Assembly: GCA_041395865.1 (NCBI GenBank)
Contig: JAWKZQ010000013.1
Span: forward strand, 10,719-74,718
Direction of reading: 5' to 3'
DNA: 64,000 nt
From: IMCC2047 sp041395865
GTDB lineage: Bacteria > Pseudomonadota > Gammaproteobacteria > Pseudomonadales > IMCC2047
The notes under the pieces were generated by a model that worked only from the letters and a program-made list of their open reading frames with translations, ran no database searches and was not told where the DNA came from. The first letter of the stretch is position 1, and every line of letters begins with the position of its first letter. Positions 1-8,669 of the stretch are shown piece after piece. Both the position numbers and the translations under genes were made by a program.

Positions 1-691
1 ATTCCTTCAAGGCCTTTTCATTAACCAGCAGCCAACGCCAGGCAAGCCGCTCCTCCGGCGTCATTTGCTTCAAGTCTTCCAGGCTAAGACCGTAACTGCC
101 GCCATTTTCGGTCGCCAACAGCATCCTAAACAGGTCGTAATCCTCACTGGAGCGAGACGCGCTGACAAACTGCTTGCCCTGCTCGCCCTTCAGTACCGAG
201 GCAATATAGCCACAGGGATGGCGGATAATGTGGATGCTCTTGCTTTCCGGCAGGCACTTTGCAATCACGCCCAGCCTGCCCAGGGACTCAATCGATTTCC
301 AGGCAATATGCAAATTGGAGCGTGAGGACGAAACCGGGTTAAGGGTCGGCAACACCAGCGAAGGTCTGACTCGACCCACAACATTTGTCAGCAGCACACT
401 GGCACGATAAGCGCAACTGCGAACGGGGCCTGAATACTGCTTCGGGAAAAGGGGTCGTTTTGTGGTGACCTGAGGCAGGTTGATCGCCTCTAATCCGGAA
501 GCATAGTTCAACAGGTAATCCCGATATTGCCCGTAATTGGCTGCCTCTTCATAGAGTGGCAAGTCGGTCAATTTGAGCCAGGAATCAGGTTCATGGCGGT
601 ATAGCACCTCGGGATGGCTATCAAAGATTTTACCCAGCCAGGTTGTTCCTGAACGAGGCATGCCAAAAAGCAGTATCAGCGATCGGTTCAT
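1..691 (-). CDS. sulfotransferase family protein (3' end cut by window edge)
   Basis: The reading frame opens with an ATG at 691 and stays open to base 1, so the C-terminus lies outside the window. The first residues read MNRSLILLFGMPRSGTTWLG, the 5'-phosphosulfate-binding loop of PAPS-dependent sulfotransferases, followed by a typical FDSHPEVLYRHEPDSW segment. A later SKSIHIIRHPCGYIASVLKG stretch fits the 3'-phosphate-binding region (IxRxPxxxxxS). It starts 11 bases after the stop of the amidotransferase gene and so is the most distal visible gene of the EPS operon. Family knowledge says it transfers sulfate from PAPS to a hydroxyl; by context the acceptor may be the exopolysaccharide or its lipid-linked precursor, which is inference. 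Family call strong, substrate unknown. Confidence 0.85.
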   Translation of the reverse strand, partial: MNRSLILLFGMPRSGTTWLGKIFDSHPEVLYRHEPDSWLKLTDLPLYEEAANYGQYRDYLLNYASGLEAINLPQVTTKRPLFPKQYSGPVRSCAYRASVLLTNVVGRVRPSLVLPTLNPVSSSRSNLHIAWKSIESLGRLGVIAKCLPESKSIHIIRHPCGYIASVLKGEQGKQFVSASRSSEDYDLFRMLLATENGGSYGLSLEDLKQMTPEERLAWRWLLVNEKALKE

Positions 692-702
692 AAAGCCTGT
701 GC

Positions 703-2640
703 CTAGCCTGCTTTTCGAATTGCGGGCTGCTCGTCACAGAGCACGCACTGGCGATAAAAGGATTCGAACATCAGCAACGACCATAGCGCAGCACTGTGCT
801 CACTACGCCCGCTCTGGTGGTTGTCCACCAGTTGCTTGATATAGTCCATATCGAAAAGGCCGGTATTGGCCATGGTATCGCTCAGCAATGCATCCCTCAC
901 CCGCTGCTTCAAAGCCCCCCGGAACCATTTGCCAAGCGGCACGCCAAAACCCATTTTCGGGCGGTAAAGAATGTCATCGGGCAAATGCGGTTCCAGGCAC
1001 TTCTTGAAAATATCCTTGCCGCTCTGGCCTTTCAGTTTCAGGCGAGACGGGATAGCGGCTGCCCATTCCACAAGTTTATGATCCAGAATAGGGACGCGCA
1101 CCTCCAGGGCATGAGCCATGCTTGCCCTGTCCACCTTCGTCAGGATATCCCCCGGCAGGTAAGTCTTCATATCGATATACTGGATCAGCGAAAGCGCGTC
1201 TTTTGTTGGTGCCTGGCGCGCATGCTCGTGGAAAACCTCAATCGCATTGTATCCCTTCAGGCGTTGCTTCAGGTCACTCGAGAAAAGCTTTTGCCGCTGG
1301 GCATCGGTCGTTAATGAAACACTGTGGAAATAGCTTTCCACCGAGTCGCGGGCAAACCCCTCAAGCGTAGACTTGGCGCGGAAAATTTTTGGCGCCCAGT
1401 CCGCCTTGGGGTAGAGCCTGCCCAACAGGCCAAATAGCGGTTTGCGAATACCCAGCGGCAGGTAACCGCGTAATTTTTCCTCGTTCATATGCCAGCGATA
1501 ACGACGGTAACCGGCAAACAGCTCATCACCGCCATCGCCGGAAAGCGCCACCGTCACTCGCTCCTTGGCCAGCTCACAAACCCGGTAAGTCGGCATAGCG
1601 GAACTATCCGCATAGGGTTCGTCGTAGAGCAGCGCCAATTGATCAATCAGGTCAAAGTCGTCAGGCTCGACCGTTTTGACGTGGTGGTTGGTCTGGTAAC
1701 GATCCGCCACCATTTGCGCAAACTCGGATTCGTTAAAGTTTTTCTCATTGAACGCGATGGCACAAGTGTTGACTGCGCCTTCGCCACGCTCCTGGTTCAG
1801 CTGGGCCATCATCGCCACAACAGCGCTGGAATCAACGCCACCGGAGAGAAACGCCCCCAGCGGAACCTCCGCCAGCATGCGAATATCAACCGCTTCCTTG
1901 AGACGCTCAACCAGTTCCCGGTTGATCTCTTCATCCGAGAGCTGATTGCTATCAACAAAGGGAATTCTCCAGTACTCTCGCGGCGCTGGCACGCCCTCCC
2001 CCCGTTTCAGTGTCAGTGTATGTGCCGGGGGAAGTTTATAAACATCTTCGTAGATCGTACGCGGCTCGGGAATGTAGCCCAGCGCAAAATAGTCTTCCAC
2101 GGCATAATGGTCGATCACCTTGGGCAGTTCCGGGTGGGCCGCTAAAACCTTAAGCTCGGAGCCAAACACGAAGTGGCCATTGGGCAATACCGAGTAATAG
2201 AGCGGTTTGATACCAAGCCGGTCACGCGCCAAAAACAGGGTATCCCGGTTACGGTCCCAGATAGCAAAGGCAAACATGCCTCTCAGGCGATCAACACAAT
2301 CCTCTCCCCAGGCTTCCCAGGCATGCACGATCGCCTCGGTATCGGAGTTTGTTTTGAACAGATAGCCCAAAGGTTCCAGCTCCTCGCGCAACTCCTTGAA
2401 GTTATAAACCTCACCGTTAAACACGATCGCCACGCTGCCATCCTGGTTGAACAGCGGCTGCTGTCCCGTAGAAATATCAATAATCGACAATCGCCGGTGC
2501 GCCAAGCCGACACCGGGTTCAAAATGGAGGCCGCCCTCATCGGGGCCGCGATGAAACTGGCGATCATTCATATGCGCCAGCAACTGCTGATCAATCTCGG
2601 CCCTTCCCTGTAGATCAAATATGCCTGCAATACCGCACAT
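703..2640 (-). CDS. XrtA/PEP-CTERM-associated asparagine synthase-like amidotransferase
   Basis: This 645-residue protein has the two-domain layout of glutamine-dependent asparagine synthetase. The N-terminal Ntn glutaminase domain begins MCGIAGIF with catalytic Cys2 exposed after Met removal. The C-terminal synthetase domain carries the ATP-pyrophosphatase loop SGGVDSS at about residues 266-272. Length and position match the amidotransferase found in exosortase A EPS loci. It probably amidates a sugar carboxylate or other EPS precursor in the cytoplasm rather than making free asparagine; that is inferred from context. It lies 57 bases downstream of a glycosyltransferase gene and 11 bases upstream of the sulfotransferase, on the same strand. 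Confidence 0.9.
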   Translation of the reverse strand: MCGIAGIFDLQGRAEIDQQLLAHMNDRQFHRGPDEGGLHFEPGVGLAHRRLSIIDISTGQQPLFNQDGSVAIVFNGEVYNFKELREELEPLGYLFKTNSDTEAIVHAWEAWGEDCVDRLRGMFAFAIWDRNRDTLFLARDRLGIKPLYYSVLPNGHFVFGSELKVLAAHPELPKVIDHYAVEDYFALGYIPEPRTIYEDVYKLPPAHTLTLKRGEGVPAPREYWRIPFVDSNQLSDEEINRELVERLKEAVDIRMLAEVPLGAFLSGGVDSSAVVAMMAQLNQERGEGAVNTCAIAFNEKNFNESEFAQMVADRYQTNHHVKTVEPDDFDLIDQLALLYDEPYADSSAMPTYRVCELAKERVTVALSGDGGDELFAGYRRYRWHMNEEKLRGYLPLGIRKPLFGLLGRLYPKADWAPKIFRAKSTLEGFARDSVESYFHSVSLTTDAQRQKLFSSDLKQRLKGYNAIEVFHEHARQAPTKDALSLIQYIDMKTYLPGDILTKVDRASMAHALEVRVPILDHKLVEWAAAIPSRLKLKGQSGKDIFKKCLEPHLPDDILYRPKMGFGVPLGKWFRGALKQRVRDALLSDTMANTGLFDMDYIKQLVDNHQSGRSEHSAALWSLLMFESFYRQCVLCDEQPAIRKAG

Positions 2641-2697
2641 AACCTGGAATGTTTCCTTAACTGGGTGTTGGTTTATCTACTGGTTAAAGATAGTCGT

Positions 2698-3870
2698 TCA
2701 ATAACGTTTGTGAAGCAATAATTGGTCGTAGACGCTTTCATACTGCCGGATCATCGCCTGCAAACTGAAAAGCTGTTCTACGCGTTCCCTGGCTGCCTTG
2801 GCATGTTGTTCAAGCAGCTGTGGGGAGTTCAAATAACGGTTCAGTTTATCCGCAAACTGCCCTGCATTTTCCGGTGGCGTGATATAACCGGTTTCACCAT
2901 CACCGACCAGCTGGGCATTGCCGCCAACATCGGTGGCAACCACCGGCAGCCCCGTCGCCATTGCCTCCAACAGGGTGTTGGAGATTCCCTCGGCTTTTGA
3001 GGGCAAGGCAAAAATATCAAAGGCCCGCAACAATTCTGGCACATCACTTCGAGCACCGGCCAACCATACCTGCGATTGAATACCAGCTTCAGCTACACGC
3101 TGCACCAACTTCTCTCGCATCGAGCCATTACCCACTAACACTAATCGTAACCGCTCCGGTCCATCCTTTACTCGGCGCAGCAAATCAATGAAGGCCTCAA
3201 CCAGCATGAGTTGATCTTTAACCGCTTCCAGTCGCCCCACCGTTCCAATGACCACCGCGCCTTCGCTGGCAAATCCATCCGGCAAAACCGCTTTACCCGC
3301 TTTATCGGCCGGACTGAAACGCAACGTATCGACACCGTTACAGATTTTGGTGACTTTACTTTCCGGTACATTAATTTTATCCAGCAGGTAACGCTCCAGG
3401 TCGTTGGACAGCGGGATGTAGCGTTGTATCAGGGGATTAATCACCTGGTATAAGCGGATATAACCGGTATTCTCGCCTTTCAAGTCGCTCATATCCCAAC
3501 CATGAAGGCCATGGACACGCCGTTTCACGCCAGCCAGCCAGGCCGGCACCTGCGCTTCCAAGGCCGACAAATTGCGCGTATGAACAATATCGGGGCGCAA
3601 CGCCCGAAATGCCTTGAATAACCGCCAGTAAAGCCCCACGTCATGGCCCGGCTGTTTATTCAGGGCAACCAGCTCAACTCGGGGACGTATTTTTTTATGG
3701 AACTCCGTATAGTCGGTCAGGCAAATAATTGCATGACGGAACTTCCCTTCCGGCAAGCCATTGATAATGTTAACCAGGCCGTTTTCCAGCCCCCCGACAT
3801 CCAAACGGTAAATAACGTGGGCAATTAACGGGGCTTGCCTGCTTTTAACGCCAGCGGTATCAGGAATCAA
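2698..3870 (-). CDS. glycosyltransferase family 4, XrtA system (stp2 type)
   Basis: A 390-residue GT-B fold glycosyltransferase. The N-terminus has the acceptor-side pattern HVIYRLDVGGLENGLVNII. The C-terminal half has the GT4 donor-binding motif EGISNTLLE, an E-x7-E signature, followed by AMATGLPVVATDVGG. It matches the family of sugar transferases found only beside exosortase A, and it lies directly downstream of the exosortase gene with a 10-base gap. The role is addition of a sugar to the lipid-linked EPS repeat unit at the cytoplasmic face; donor and linkage cannot be read from the sequence. Confidence 0.9.
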   Translation of the reverse strand: MIPDTAGVKSRQAPLIAHVIYRLDVGGLENGLVNIINGLPEGKFRHAIICLTDYTEFHKKIRPRVELVALNKQPGHDVGLYWRLFKAFRALRPDIVHTRNLSALEAQVPAWLAGVKRRVHGLHGWDMSDLKGENTGYIRLYQVINPLIQRYIPLSNDLERYLLDKINVPESKVTKICNGVDTLRFSPADKAGKAVLPDGFASEGAVVIGTVGRLEAVKDQLMLVEAFIDLLRRVKDGPERLRLVLVGNGSMREKLVQRVAEAGIQSQVWLAGARSDVPELLRAFDIFALPSKAEGISNTLLEAMATGLPVVATDVGGNAQLVGDGETGYITPPENAGQFADKLNRYLNSPQLLEQHAKAARERVEQLFSLQAMIRQYESVYDQLLLHKRY

Positions 3871-3880
3871 GGCTTATCCC

Positions 3881-5443
3881 TTAATGACGCACAGTAAACT
3901 GGCGTTCCAGCTGGGGGATCAGGTCTGCCGCAAAACCATGCAGTCGACGCCGGGCATTCGTCAAACCTTCCTTGCTATCGCCGTCATAGGCAGCGTAGAG
4001 AATAACGGCCGCACCCTGTTGCGGCTTGCCTGCAATTTTGGCCCAGGCCTCAAGCGCTTTCAGGTAAAAATCGTTGGAGGTTCGGACCCCGTTAAAGTAT
4101 TTCCACTGCCACACCAGTAACGACTGCTCCGGCGATTTGATCTGCGCCTCAATAAGTCCTACATCAGCCCCCGCCACCTGCTCGATTCGAGTCTCCCGGG
4201 ATAACTCTTTCCAGAACTTATCTTTCATATGGATGAGTCGGTGACCTCGATTGACCAATTCCTGCCCCTGCTGCTGGGCAGCAAAATAGGCGACGTGCAA
4301 ACCGGCTGCTTCACTGCCTGAACGATAGACCGCGCTTATCTCCTGGGTGGCTCCCTGGTAAATGGGCTGCCATTCCGTGATGTTTTGTTCGGCAGTCCGT
4401 TCCCATTCTGCGGCTAAATTCGGGACCTGAAGCGTCTCAATTGCAGAGGTATCATCATGCTGGCCCAGAACCAGTGCAACCGGCGCCGCCAAAATAACAC
4501 CGGCGAGTACCAAGGCCCAGATACTGCCTGCACCCTCATTGGCATTGACAGCTTGGGCTGGTGCCGTAACCGGAGAATGCGGCTTTTCTTGCGCGGACTT
4601 GTCAGTCCAGTAACTGCCAATCCAGAACATGACAAACATCACCACACCAAACCAGACCCAACCGTAGATCAGGTGATCAACGCCTACCGCCAGCTCCATA
4701 CCGCTGTAGTGCCCGATCATGACGATCATAAAGGCCCGGATTCCGTTCGCGATGATTGGCACAATCAACGCCAGCAACATAAAGGCCAATCGGCGCCAAA
4801 TGCTGTGATAACTCAGGTAAGCGTATAAAGCCCCTAATGTCAGGGACGCCAGGATATAGCGAAAACCGCTGCAGGCTTCAACCACCGACCAGGAACCCGA
4901 CGGCAGCGAGAAGTAGAGCCCCTCCCAGAAAACCGGGATGCCAACGGCCCTGATCGCATGCACAGTAAAGACCGCCGTAAATTCCATCAGCGGATAAATC
5001 AGGAACTCGCCAAAGGGAACGGCAAAGGCAAGAAATGCAAGCGGGAAAAGAATGATCGAGGTCATCCGCCAACCCAGCACCAGCCATACCAGTGTCGGCA
5101 ACATCAAGACAACCGCAAACTGTTTGACCGCGTTGACATCAACCGCGTAGGCCACGAGCCAGAGGATAACGAGCCCGGCGAGGGGCAATAAGGCCCGGTA
5201 ATCCGTTTTGGGTAGCGCGGCCGCCAGATGGTGACGCTTCTTCCAGATCAGAAACGCACTGATGGGGAAAATAAAAAAGCCATGCGCAAAGGTTTCCGAG
5301 CGCCACCAGATTTCCACCATGCTCCAATACGTGGGGTAAAAGAGCAGCATTTGCAGCAAAAGCAAAACGGCAAGAACCGTACAGGCGGGCCGCATTCTTA
5401 ATGCCGGCCCTGGCAGCAGTTTTTCATCCATAACGGTGCTCAC
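3881..5443 (-). CDS. xrtA: exosortase A fused to EpsI domain
   Basis: The 520-residue protein begins with about 270 residues of hydrophobic helices typical of exosortases. The catalytic triad positions of the family are visible: Cys191 in EACSGFRY, Arg236 in NGIRAF and His257 in DHLIYGW. After a last helix near 315-333 follows a soluble region of about 185 residues that fits the EpsI/DUF3485 domain, a separate protein in some species. Exosortases cleave C-terminal PEP-CTERM tails in the inner membrane and are tied to EPS export. The start is GTG, overlapping the upstream stop in a GTGA, which suggests translational coupling; an ATG lies four codons inside. No PEP-CTERM substrate is visible in the window. 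Confidence 0.93.
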   Translation of the reverse strand: MSTVMDEKLLPGPALRMRPACTVLAVLLLLQMLLFYPTYWSMVEIWWRSETFAHGFFIFPISAFLIWKKRHHLAAALPKTDYRALLPLAGLVILWLVAYAVDVNAVKQFAVVLMLPTLVWLVLGWRMTSIILFPLAFLAFAVPFGEFLIYPLMEFTAVFTVHAIRAVGIPVFWEGLYFSLPSGSWSVVEACSGFRYILASLTLGALYAYLSYHSIWRRLAFMLLALIVPIIANGIRAFMIVMIGHYSGMELAVGVDHLIYGWVWFGVVMFVMFWIGSYWTDKSAQEKPHSPVTAPAQAVNANEGAGSIWALVLAGVILAAPVALVLGQHDDTSAIETLQVPNLAAEWERTAEQNITEWQPIYQGATQEISAVYRSGSEAAGLHVAYFAAQQQGQELVNRGHRLIHMKDKFWKELSRETRIEQVAGADVGLIEAQIKSPEQSLLVWQWKYFNGVRTSNDFYLKALEAWAKIAGKPQQGAAVILYAAYDGDSKEGLTNARRRLHGFAADLIPQLERQFTVRH

Positions 5444-6732
5444 ACGGCCGCTTCCTGCACCGCATCCCGATTCAACTCGGTGGCTGTGTCTTTTGCAATA
5501 GACGCCTTGTCGCCAAACAGGGTTTCAAGTTTGAGCAGGTTCTGATCCCAGTTAAAGTCCCGCAGAATACGCTGGCGTCCTGCTTTGCCCGTCTGTTCGG
5601 TATCGCCCTCATTCAGTAACTGAAGACAGTATTCGGTGAAGCTTTTGGCATCATCGCAAATACGTTGGCCGCTCAATTTTTCGATTCCCTCCATAGCCGC
5701 TCCGGTTACAACAACAGGACGCTCCATGGCCATGGCTTCAAGCACTTTATTCTGCACGCCTCGAGCAATTCGCATTGGGGCGACAACCACATCGGCATGG
5801 GCAATGTAGGGCCTGATATCCTCAACGCTGCCCGTCACAGAGACCCCGCTTTTCTGCCCCAGTTTGAGTACCGCATCCGTGGGTCGGGCCCCGACAATAT
5901 AAAATTTCACGGCTGGAATTTTTTTCTGGATAGCGGGAAAAACCTTCTGCACAAACCAGGTGACGGCATCCACATTCGCCCAGTAATCCATCGCACCGGT
6001 AAAAGCCAGCACAGGTCCTTCCTGGTAGGGGTTTTCATGCACGATTGCCGGGTCAAAATAGTGATAGTCGACACCGTTATTAATGTGCGTCACCCGCTGT
6101 GCGGACTCAGGAGCGAGGCGCTTGAATAATTCCGCTTCACTGGCAGAAACAAAAACACTGGCATCAAAAACTTCCGCAGAGCGACGATCGAAGCGCAGCA
6201 GTTCTTTTGCCTCGCGACGGTAAAGCCAACTCATCGGCCAGATTCGCCGTTTACTGTATTCCCGCCACTTTTCCGAATCCACATCGACGTAATCAAGGAC
6301 CCGGTGTATCTGTCGATAATGATCGCCCTCAAGGTACTGCGCCATCGCCGACGAGTACACAAAAGCGCGCGTGATCGAGCACTCGTTGATTTTATGATCA
6401 ATCCAGCGCTGCATTCTTGACTGCCTGTAATAGGGCAAGGTGAGTGCTTCGCCTGTTACCAGTCCCTTGAGGGACTGATACTTGCGCCGACTACCGAGAC
6501 CAAGCAAAAAGACTTCCGCACAGTACTGTCTCAGTTCACTTTCATATTGCCAGTCGTGCTTATCATCCACAAAGGCGCCCAAATAGACCCGATAGTCCTT
6601 AGCCAGCGTCTTCAGCAGGTTGAAAGAACGAATCTTATCCCCTTTATTAGGCGGATAAGGAATCCGGTGCGCCAGGAATAGCAGTGGAGGCTTGTCCATC
6701 ATATCTGTATCTGTCACAAGTTTAAGCGTCAT
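5440..6732 (-). CDS. glycosyltransferase family 4, XrtA system (stp1 type)
   Basis: A GT4-type sugar transferase of about 430 residues. Near the N-terminus it reads PPLLFLAHRIPYPPNKGDKI, a conserved opening of the glycosyltransferases that accompany exosortase A. The C-terminal donor-binding half includes ARGVQNKVLEAMAMERPVVV. The frame can be extended to 6783, but that would overlap the preceding gene by 37 bases. The ATG at 6732 avoids overlap, and another ATG at 6702 sits nearer the conserved region, so the exact start is uncertain. It is co-transcribed with xrtA through a 4-base overlap. It probably acts on undecaprenyl-linked EPS intermediates; sugar specificity is unknown. Confidence 0.88.
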   Translation of the reverse strand: MTLKLVTDTDMMDKPPLLFLAHRIPYPPNKGDKIRSFNLLKTLAKDYRVYLGAFVDDKHDWQYESELRQYCAEVFLLGLGSRRKYQSLKGLVTGEALTLPYYRQSRMQRWIDHKINECSITRAFVYSSAMAQYLEGDHYRQIHRVLDYVDVDSEKWREYSKRRIWPMSWLYRREAKELLRFDRRSAEVFDASVFVSASEAELFKRLAPESAQRVTHINNGVDYHYFDPAIVHENPYQEGPVLAFTGAMDYWANVDAVTWFVQKVFPAIQKKIPAVKFYIVGARPTDAVLKLGQKSGVSVTGSVEDIRPYIAHADVVVAPMRIARGVQNKVLEAMAMERPVVVTGAAMEGIEKLSGQRICDDAKSFTEYCLQLLNEGDTEQTGKAGRQRILRDFNWDQNLLKLETLFGDKASIAKDTATELNRDAVQEAAV

Positions 6733-6746
6733 CCCTGTATACCGGT

Positions 6747-7781
6747 TTATCCTAAATATTTGGATAGGAACGGCCCCAGCCACTGGCTAATTTTAAGGGG
6801 CAACTTTTTCCAGCATTTTATCATCAATGCGTATTTGGGGTTTGTCGGATTAAGTTCCGGCATGTCCTTCGCTGTCACCAAATAATACTCATAGTGTAGT
6901 GCCTGCGGCTCAAATCCCCAGTTTTTCTTGAAGCTGAAAGCGCCCGTACCCGCTTTACTGCGGCCGTAATCAAAGACACGATACCCCCTTTCGCTGGCGC
7001 TGCACATCAAGCGCCAGTACATCAGGTCATTACCCTTGAGCGAGCGTGCCAAGATCGACCCGCCACCATAATAGGGCAATACCTGATCCCGAAAGTAGAA
7101 GCTCATTACACTGGACACCATCTGCCCATCCTTACGGACGCTGAGCACGTCACAATGTTCCTGGAACACCTGCTTAAGGATGCGAAAGTACTTCTTTGAG
7201 AAAACCGGCGTACCCAGATTTCTTACACTGGCGGAATAGGCCTGGTAAAAGGGCCCTATATCCTCGTCAAAGCTGGAATCCATCTCCAGTTCCAGCGCCT
7301 TGCGGACCACCGCACGCTGCTTGCGGGGAATCGCCTTAAGATTTTCCTCTTCGTTATCGCTGAGCGAACGACGGAAGGTGAAATACAGATCCTTGCAGGG
7401 CCAGTTTTCACGCAGCCGTTTCTGGTTACGCAATTCCAGATGATCCACCCTCAATGTGTCAGCCAGTTGACAGGCGGCATCAATCAGGCCGTCGATAACC
7501 GTCTGGCTATCGCCAACAGGTCCACCATACACACAGAAAGGAGTCGAGATCAATGCGTGGCCAAACAACCAGCTCTTCACCTCCGCAAGTGGCAGCACGC
7601 CAACGATATTGCCATCCTGTTCGGCATAAAAGTAATGACTGGTGTGCCCGAAGGCACGCTCCAAAACAGTCTGCCACCCGGACTTGTGAAAGAAAGTCGC
7701 CTCCGGCGCCTGTTCCACATAGGCGTCCCAGCGGTGATTTGAGTCAGCATCCAGCTGTTTAATTTGAATTTCAGAGGCCAC
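6747..7781 (-). CDS. FemAB-like protein, XrtA/PEP-CTERM associated
   Basis: The 344-residue protein has the duplicated GNAT-like fold signature of the FemAB group. The N-terminal half contains ATFFHKSGWQTVLERAFGH. The C-terminal half contains FDYGRSKAGTGAFSFKKNWG, a conserved stretch of the FemAB subfamily found in exosortase loci. Classical FemAB proteins transfer amino acids from aminoacyl-tRNA to peptidoglycan precursors. In EPS loci the substrate is not known, and decoration of a sugar with an amino acid is inference. It lies between the deacetylase and glycosyltransferase genes with short gaps on the same strand. Confidence 0.88.
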   Translation of the reverse strand: MASEIQIKQLDADSNHRWDAYVEQAPEATFFHKSGWQTVLERAFGHTSHYFYAEQDGNIVGVLPLAEVKSWLFGHALISTPFCVYGGPVGDSQTVIDGLIDAACQLADTLRVDHLELRNQKRLRENWPCKDLYFTFRRSLSDNEEENLKAIPRKQRAVVRKALELEMDSSFDEDIGPFYQAYSASVRNLGTPVFSKKYFRILKQVFQEHCDVLSVRKDGQMVSSVMSFYFRDQVLPYYGGGSILARSLKGNDLMYWRLMCSASERGYRVFDYGRSKAGTGAFSFKKNWGFEPQALHYEYYLVTAKDMPELNPTNPKYALMIKCWKKLPLKISQWLGPFLSKYLG

Positions 7782-7813
7782 GGTAAAAACTCTGGGCTAT
7801 CGTATCGGATGAA

Positions 7814-8650
7814 TTATGTGACTGGCCGATTTGAAAGATAAACATCGTCCATGCGTCCCCATTGAAAGTCCTTAAGCAGGCGCGTCACCCGCTCTTCCAT
7901 TCGCTGAAGATTCAGGTAATGGCGAAAGCGCGATTTAAAACAGGCCTGTTGGCGCGGTTGCCCTGGGTCAATCTCCCAGGGATGGAAATAGAAAATTGCC
8001 GGGCGCTGTTCCTTTTCATTAACGGCGTTAATGGCCCACTTGGAGAAGGCATAGGGATACAACCGGAAATACCCCCCGCCTCCAATCGGCAAATTACGTT
8101 TGCCCACCGGCAAGGTGGTAATCGGGATCTCAAATAACCGGTCACGGCATTTAAAAATATGCCGCGGCGCTTCCGGGAAACCATACAAGTCATGGTTCAC
8201 GGGATAAACACTTGAGCTGTACAGATAACCCGCGGCCTCCACTTCCTCATGCGCCCACAGGTTTGCCTTACCGATAGAATAACTTGGCGCACGATAGCCC
8301 TTGACCTGTTCGCCGGAAATATCCTCCAGCAGGTGTTTTGCGGCGGTCACATCGTCCCTGAACTCTTCGCGGCTTTGCTGTGTCGCACGTTTGTGCAAAC
8401 TGCCATGGCTTGCCAGCTCGTGTCCTTCACTGCAAATCCGCTTAACCAGGTACGGAAAACGCTCTGCGACCCAGCCCAGCATGAAAAAGGTTGCCTTGGT
8501 GTCGTGCTCGGCAAACAAGTCCAGTATACGGCTGGTATTGCGATCAACGCGCACCGCCATGTTATCCCAGTTATCCCGGGATATATTGTTTTCAAACGCG
8601 GATACCTGGAAATAATCCTCGACATCCACCGTCATTGCATTGGTAATCAA
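7814..8650 (-). CDS. XrtA-system polysaccharide deacetylase (NodB family)
   Basis: A carbohydrate esterase family 4 protein. The NodB core shows the catalytic aspartate region MTVDVEDYFQV, then TKATFFMLGWVAERFP and the zinc-binding SHGSLH (H-x3-H). The C-terminal HPWEIDP is typical of the exosortase-associated branch. The open frame reaches back to 8827, inside wecB, but conservation begins only near MTVDVEDYF. I chose the TTG at 8650, just after the wecB stop and preceded by GGGACAGG; the ATG at 8635 is the alternative. It probably removes acetyl groups from N-acetylhexosamine units of the EPS, working with the epimerase encoded just upstream. No signal peptide is seen with this start. Confidence 0.87.
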   Translation of the reverse strand: MITNAMTVDVEDYFQVSAFENNISRDNWDNMAVRVDRNTSRILDLFAEHDTKATFFMLGWVAERFPYLVKRICSEGHELASHGSLHKRATQQSREEFRDDVTAAKHLLEDISGEQVKGYRAPSYSIGKANLWAHEEVEAAGYLYSSSVYPVNHDLYGFPEAPRHIFKCRDRLFEIPITTLPVGKRNLPIGGGGYFRLYPYAFSKWAINAVNEKEQRPAIFYFHPWEIDPGQPRQQACFKSRFRHYLNLQRMEERVTRLLKDFQWGRMDDVYLSNRPVT

Positions 8651-8669
8651 AGTACCTGTCCCACGTCCG

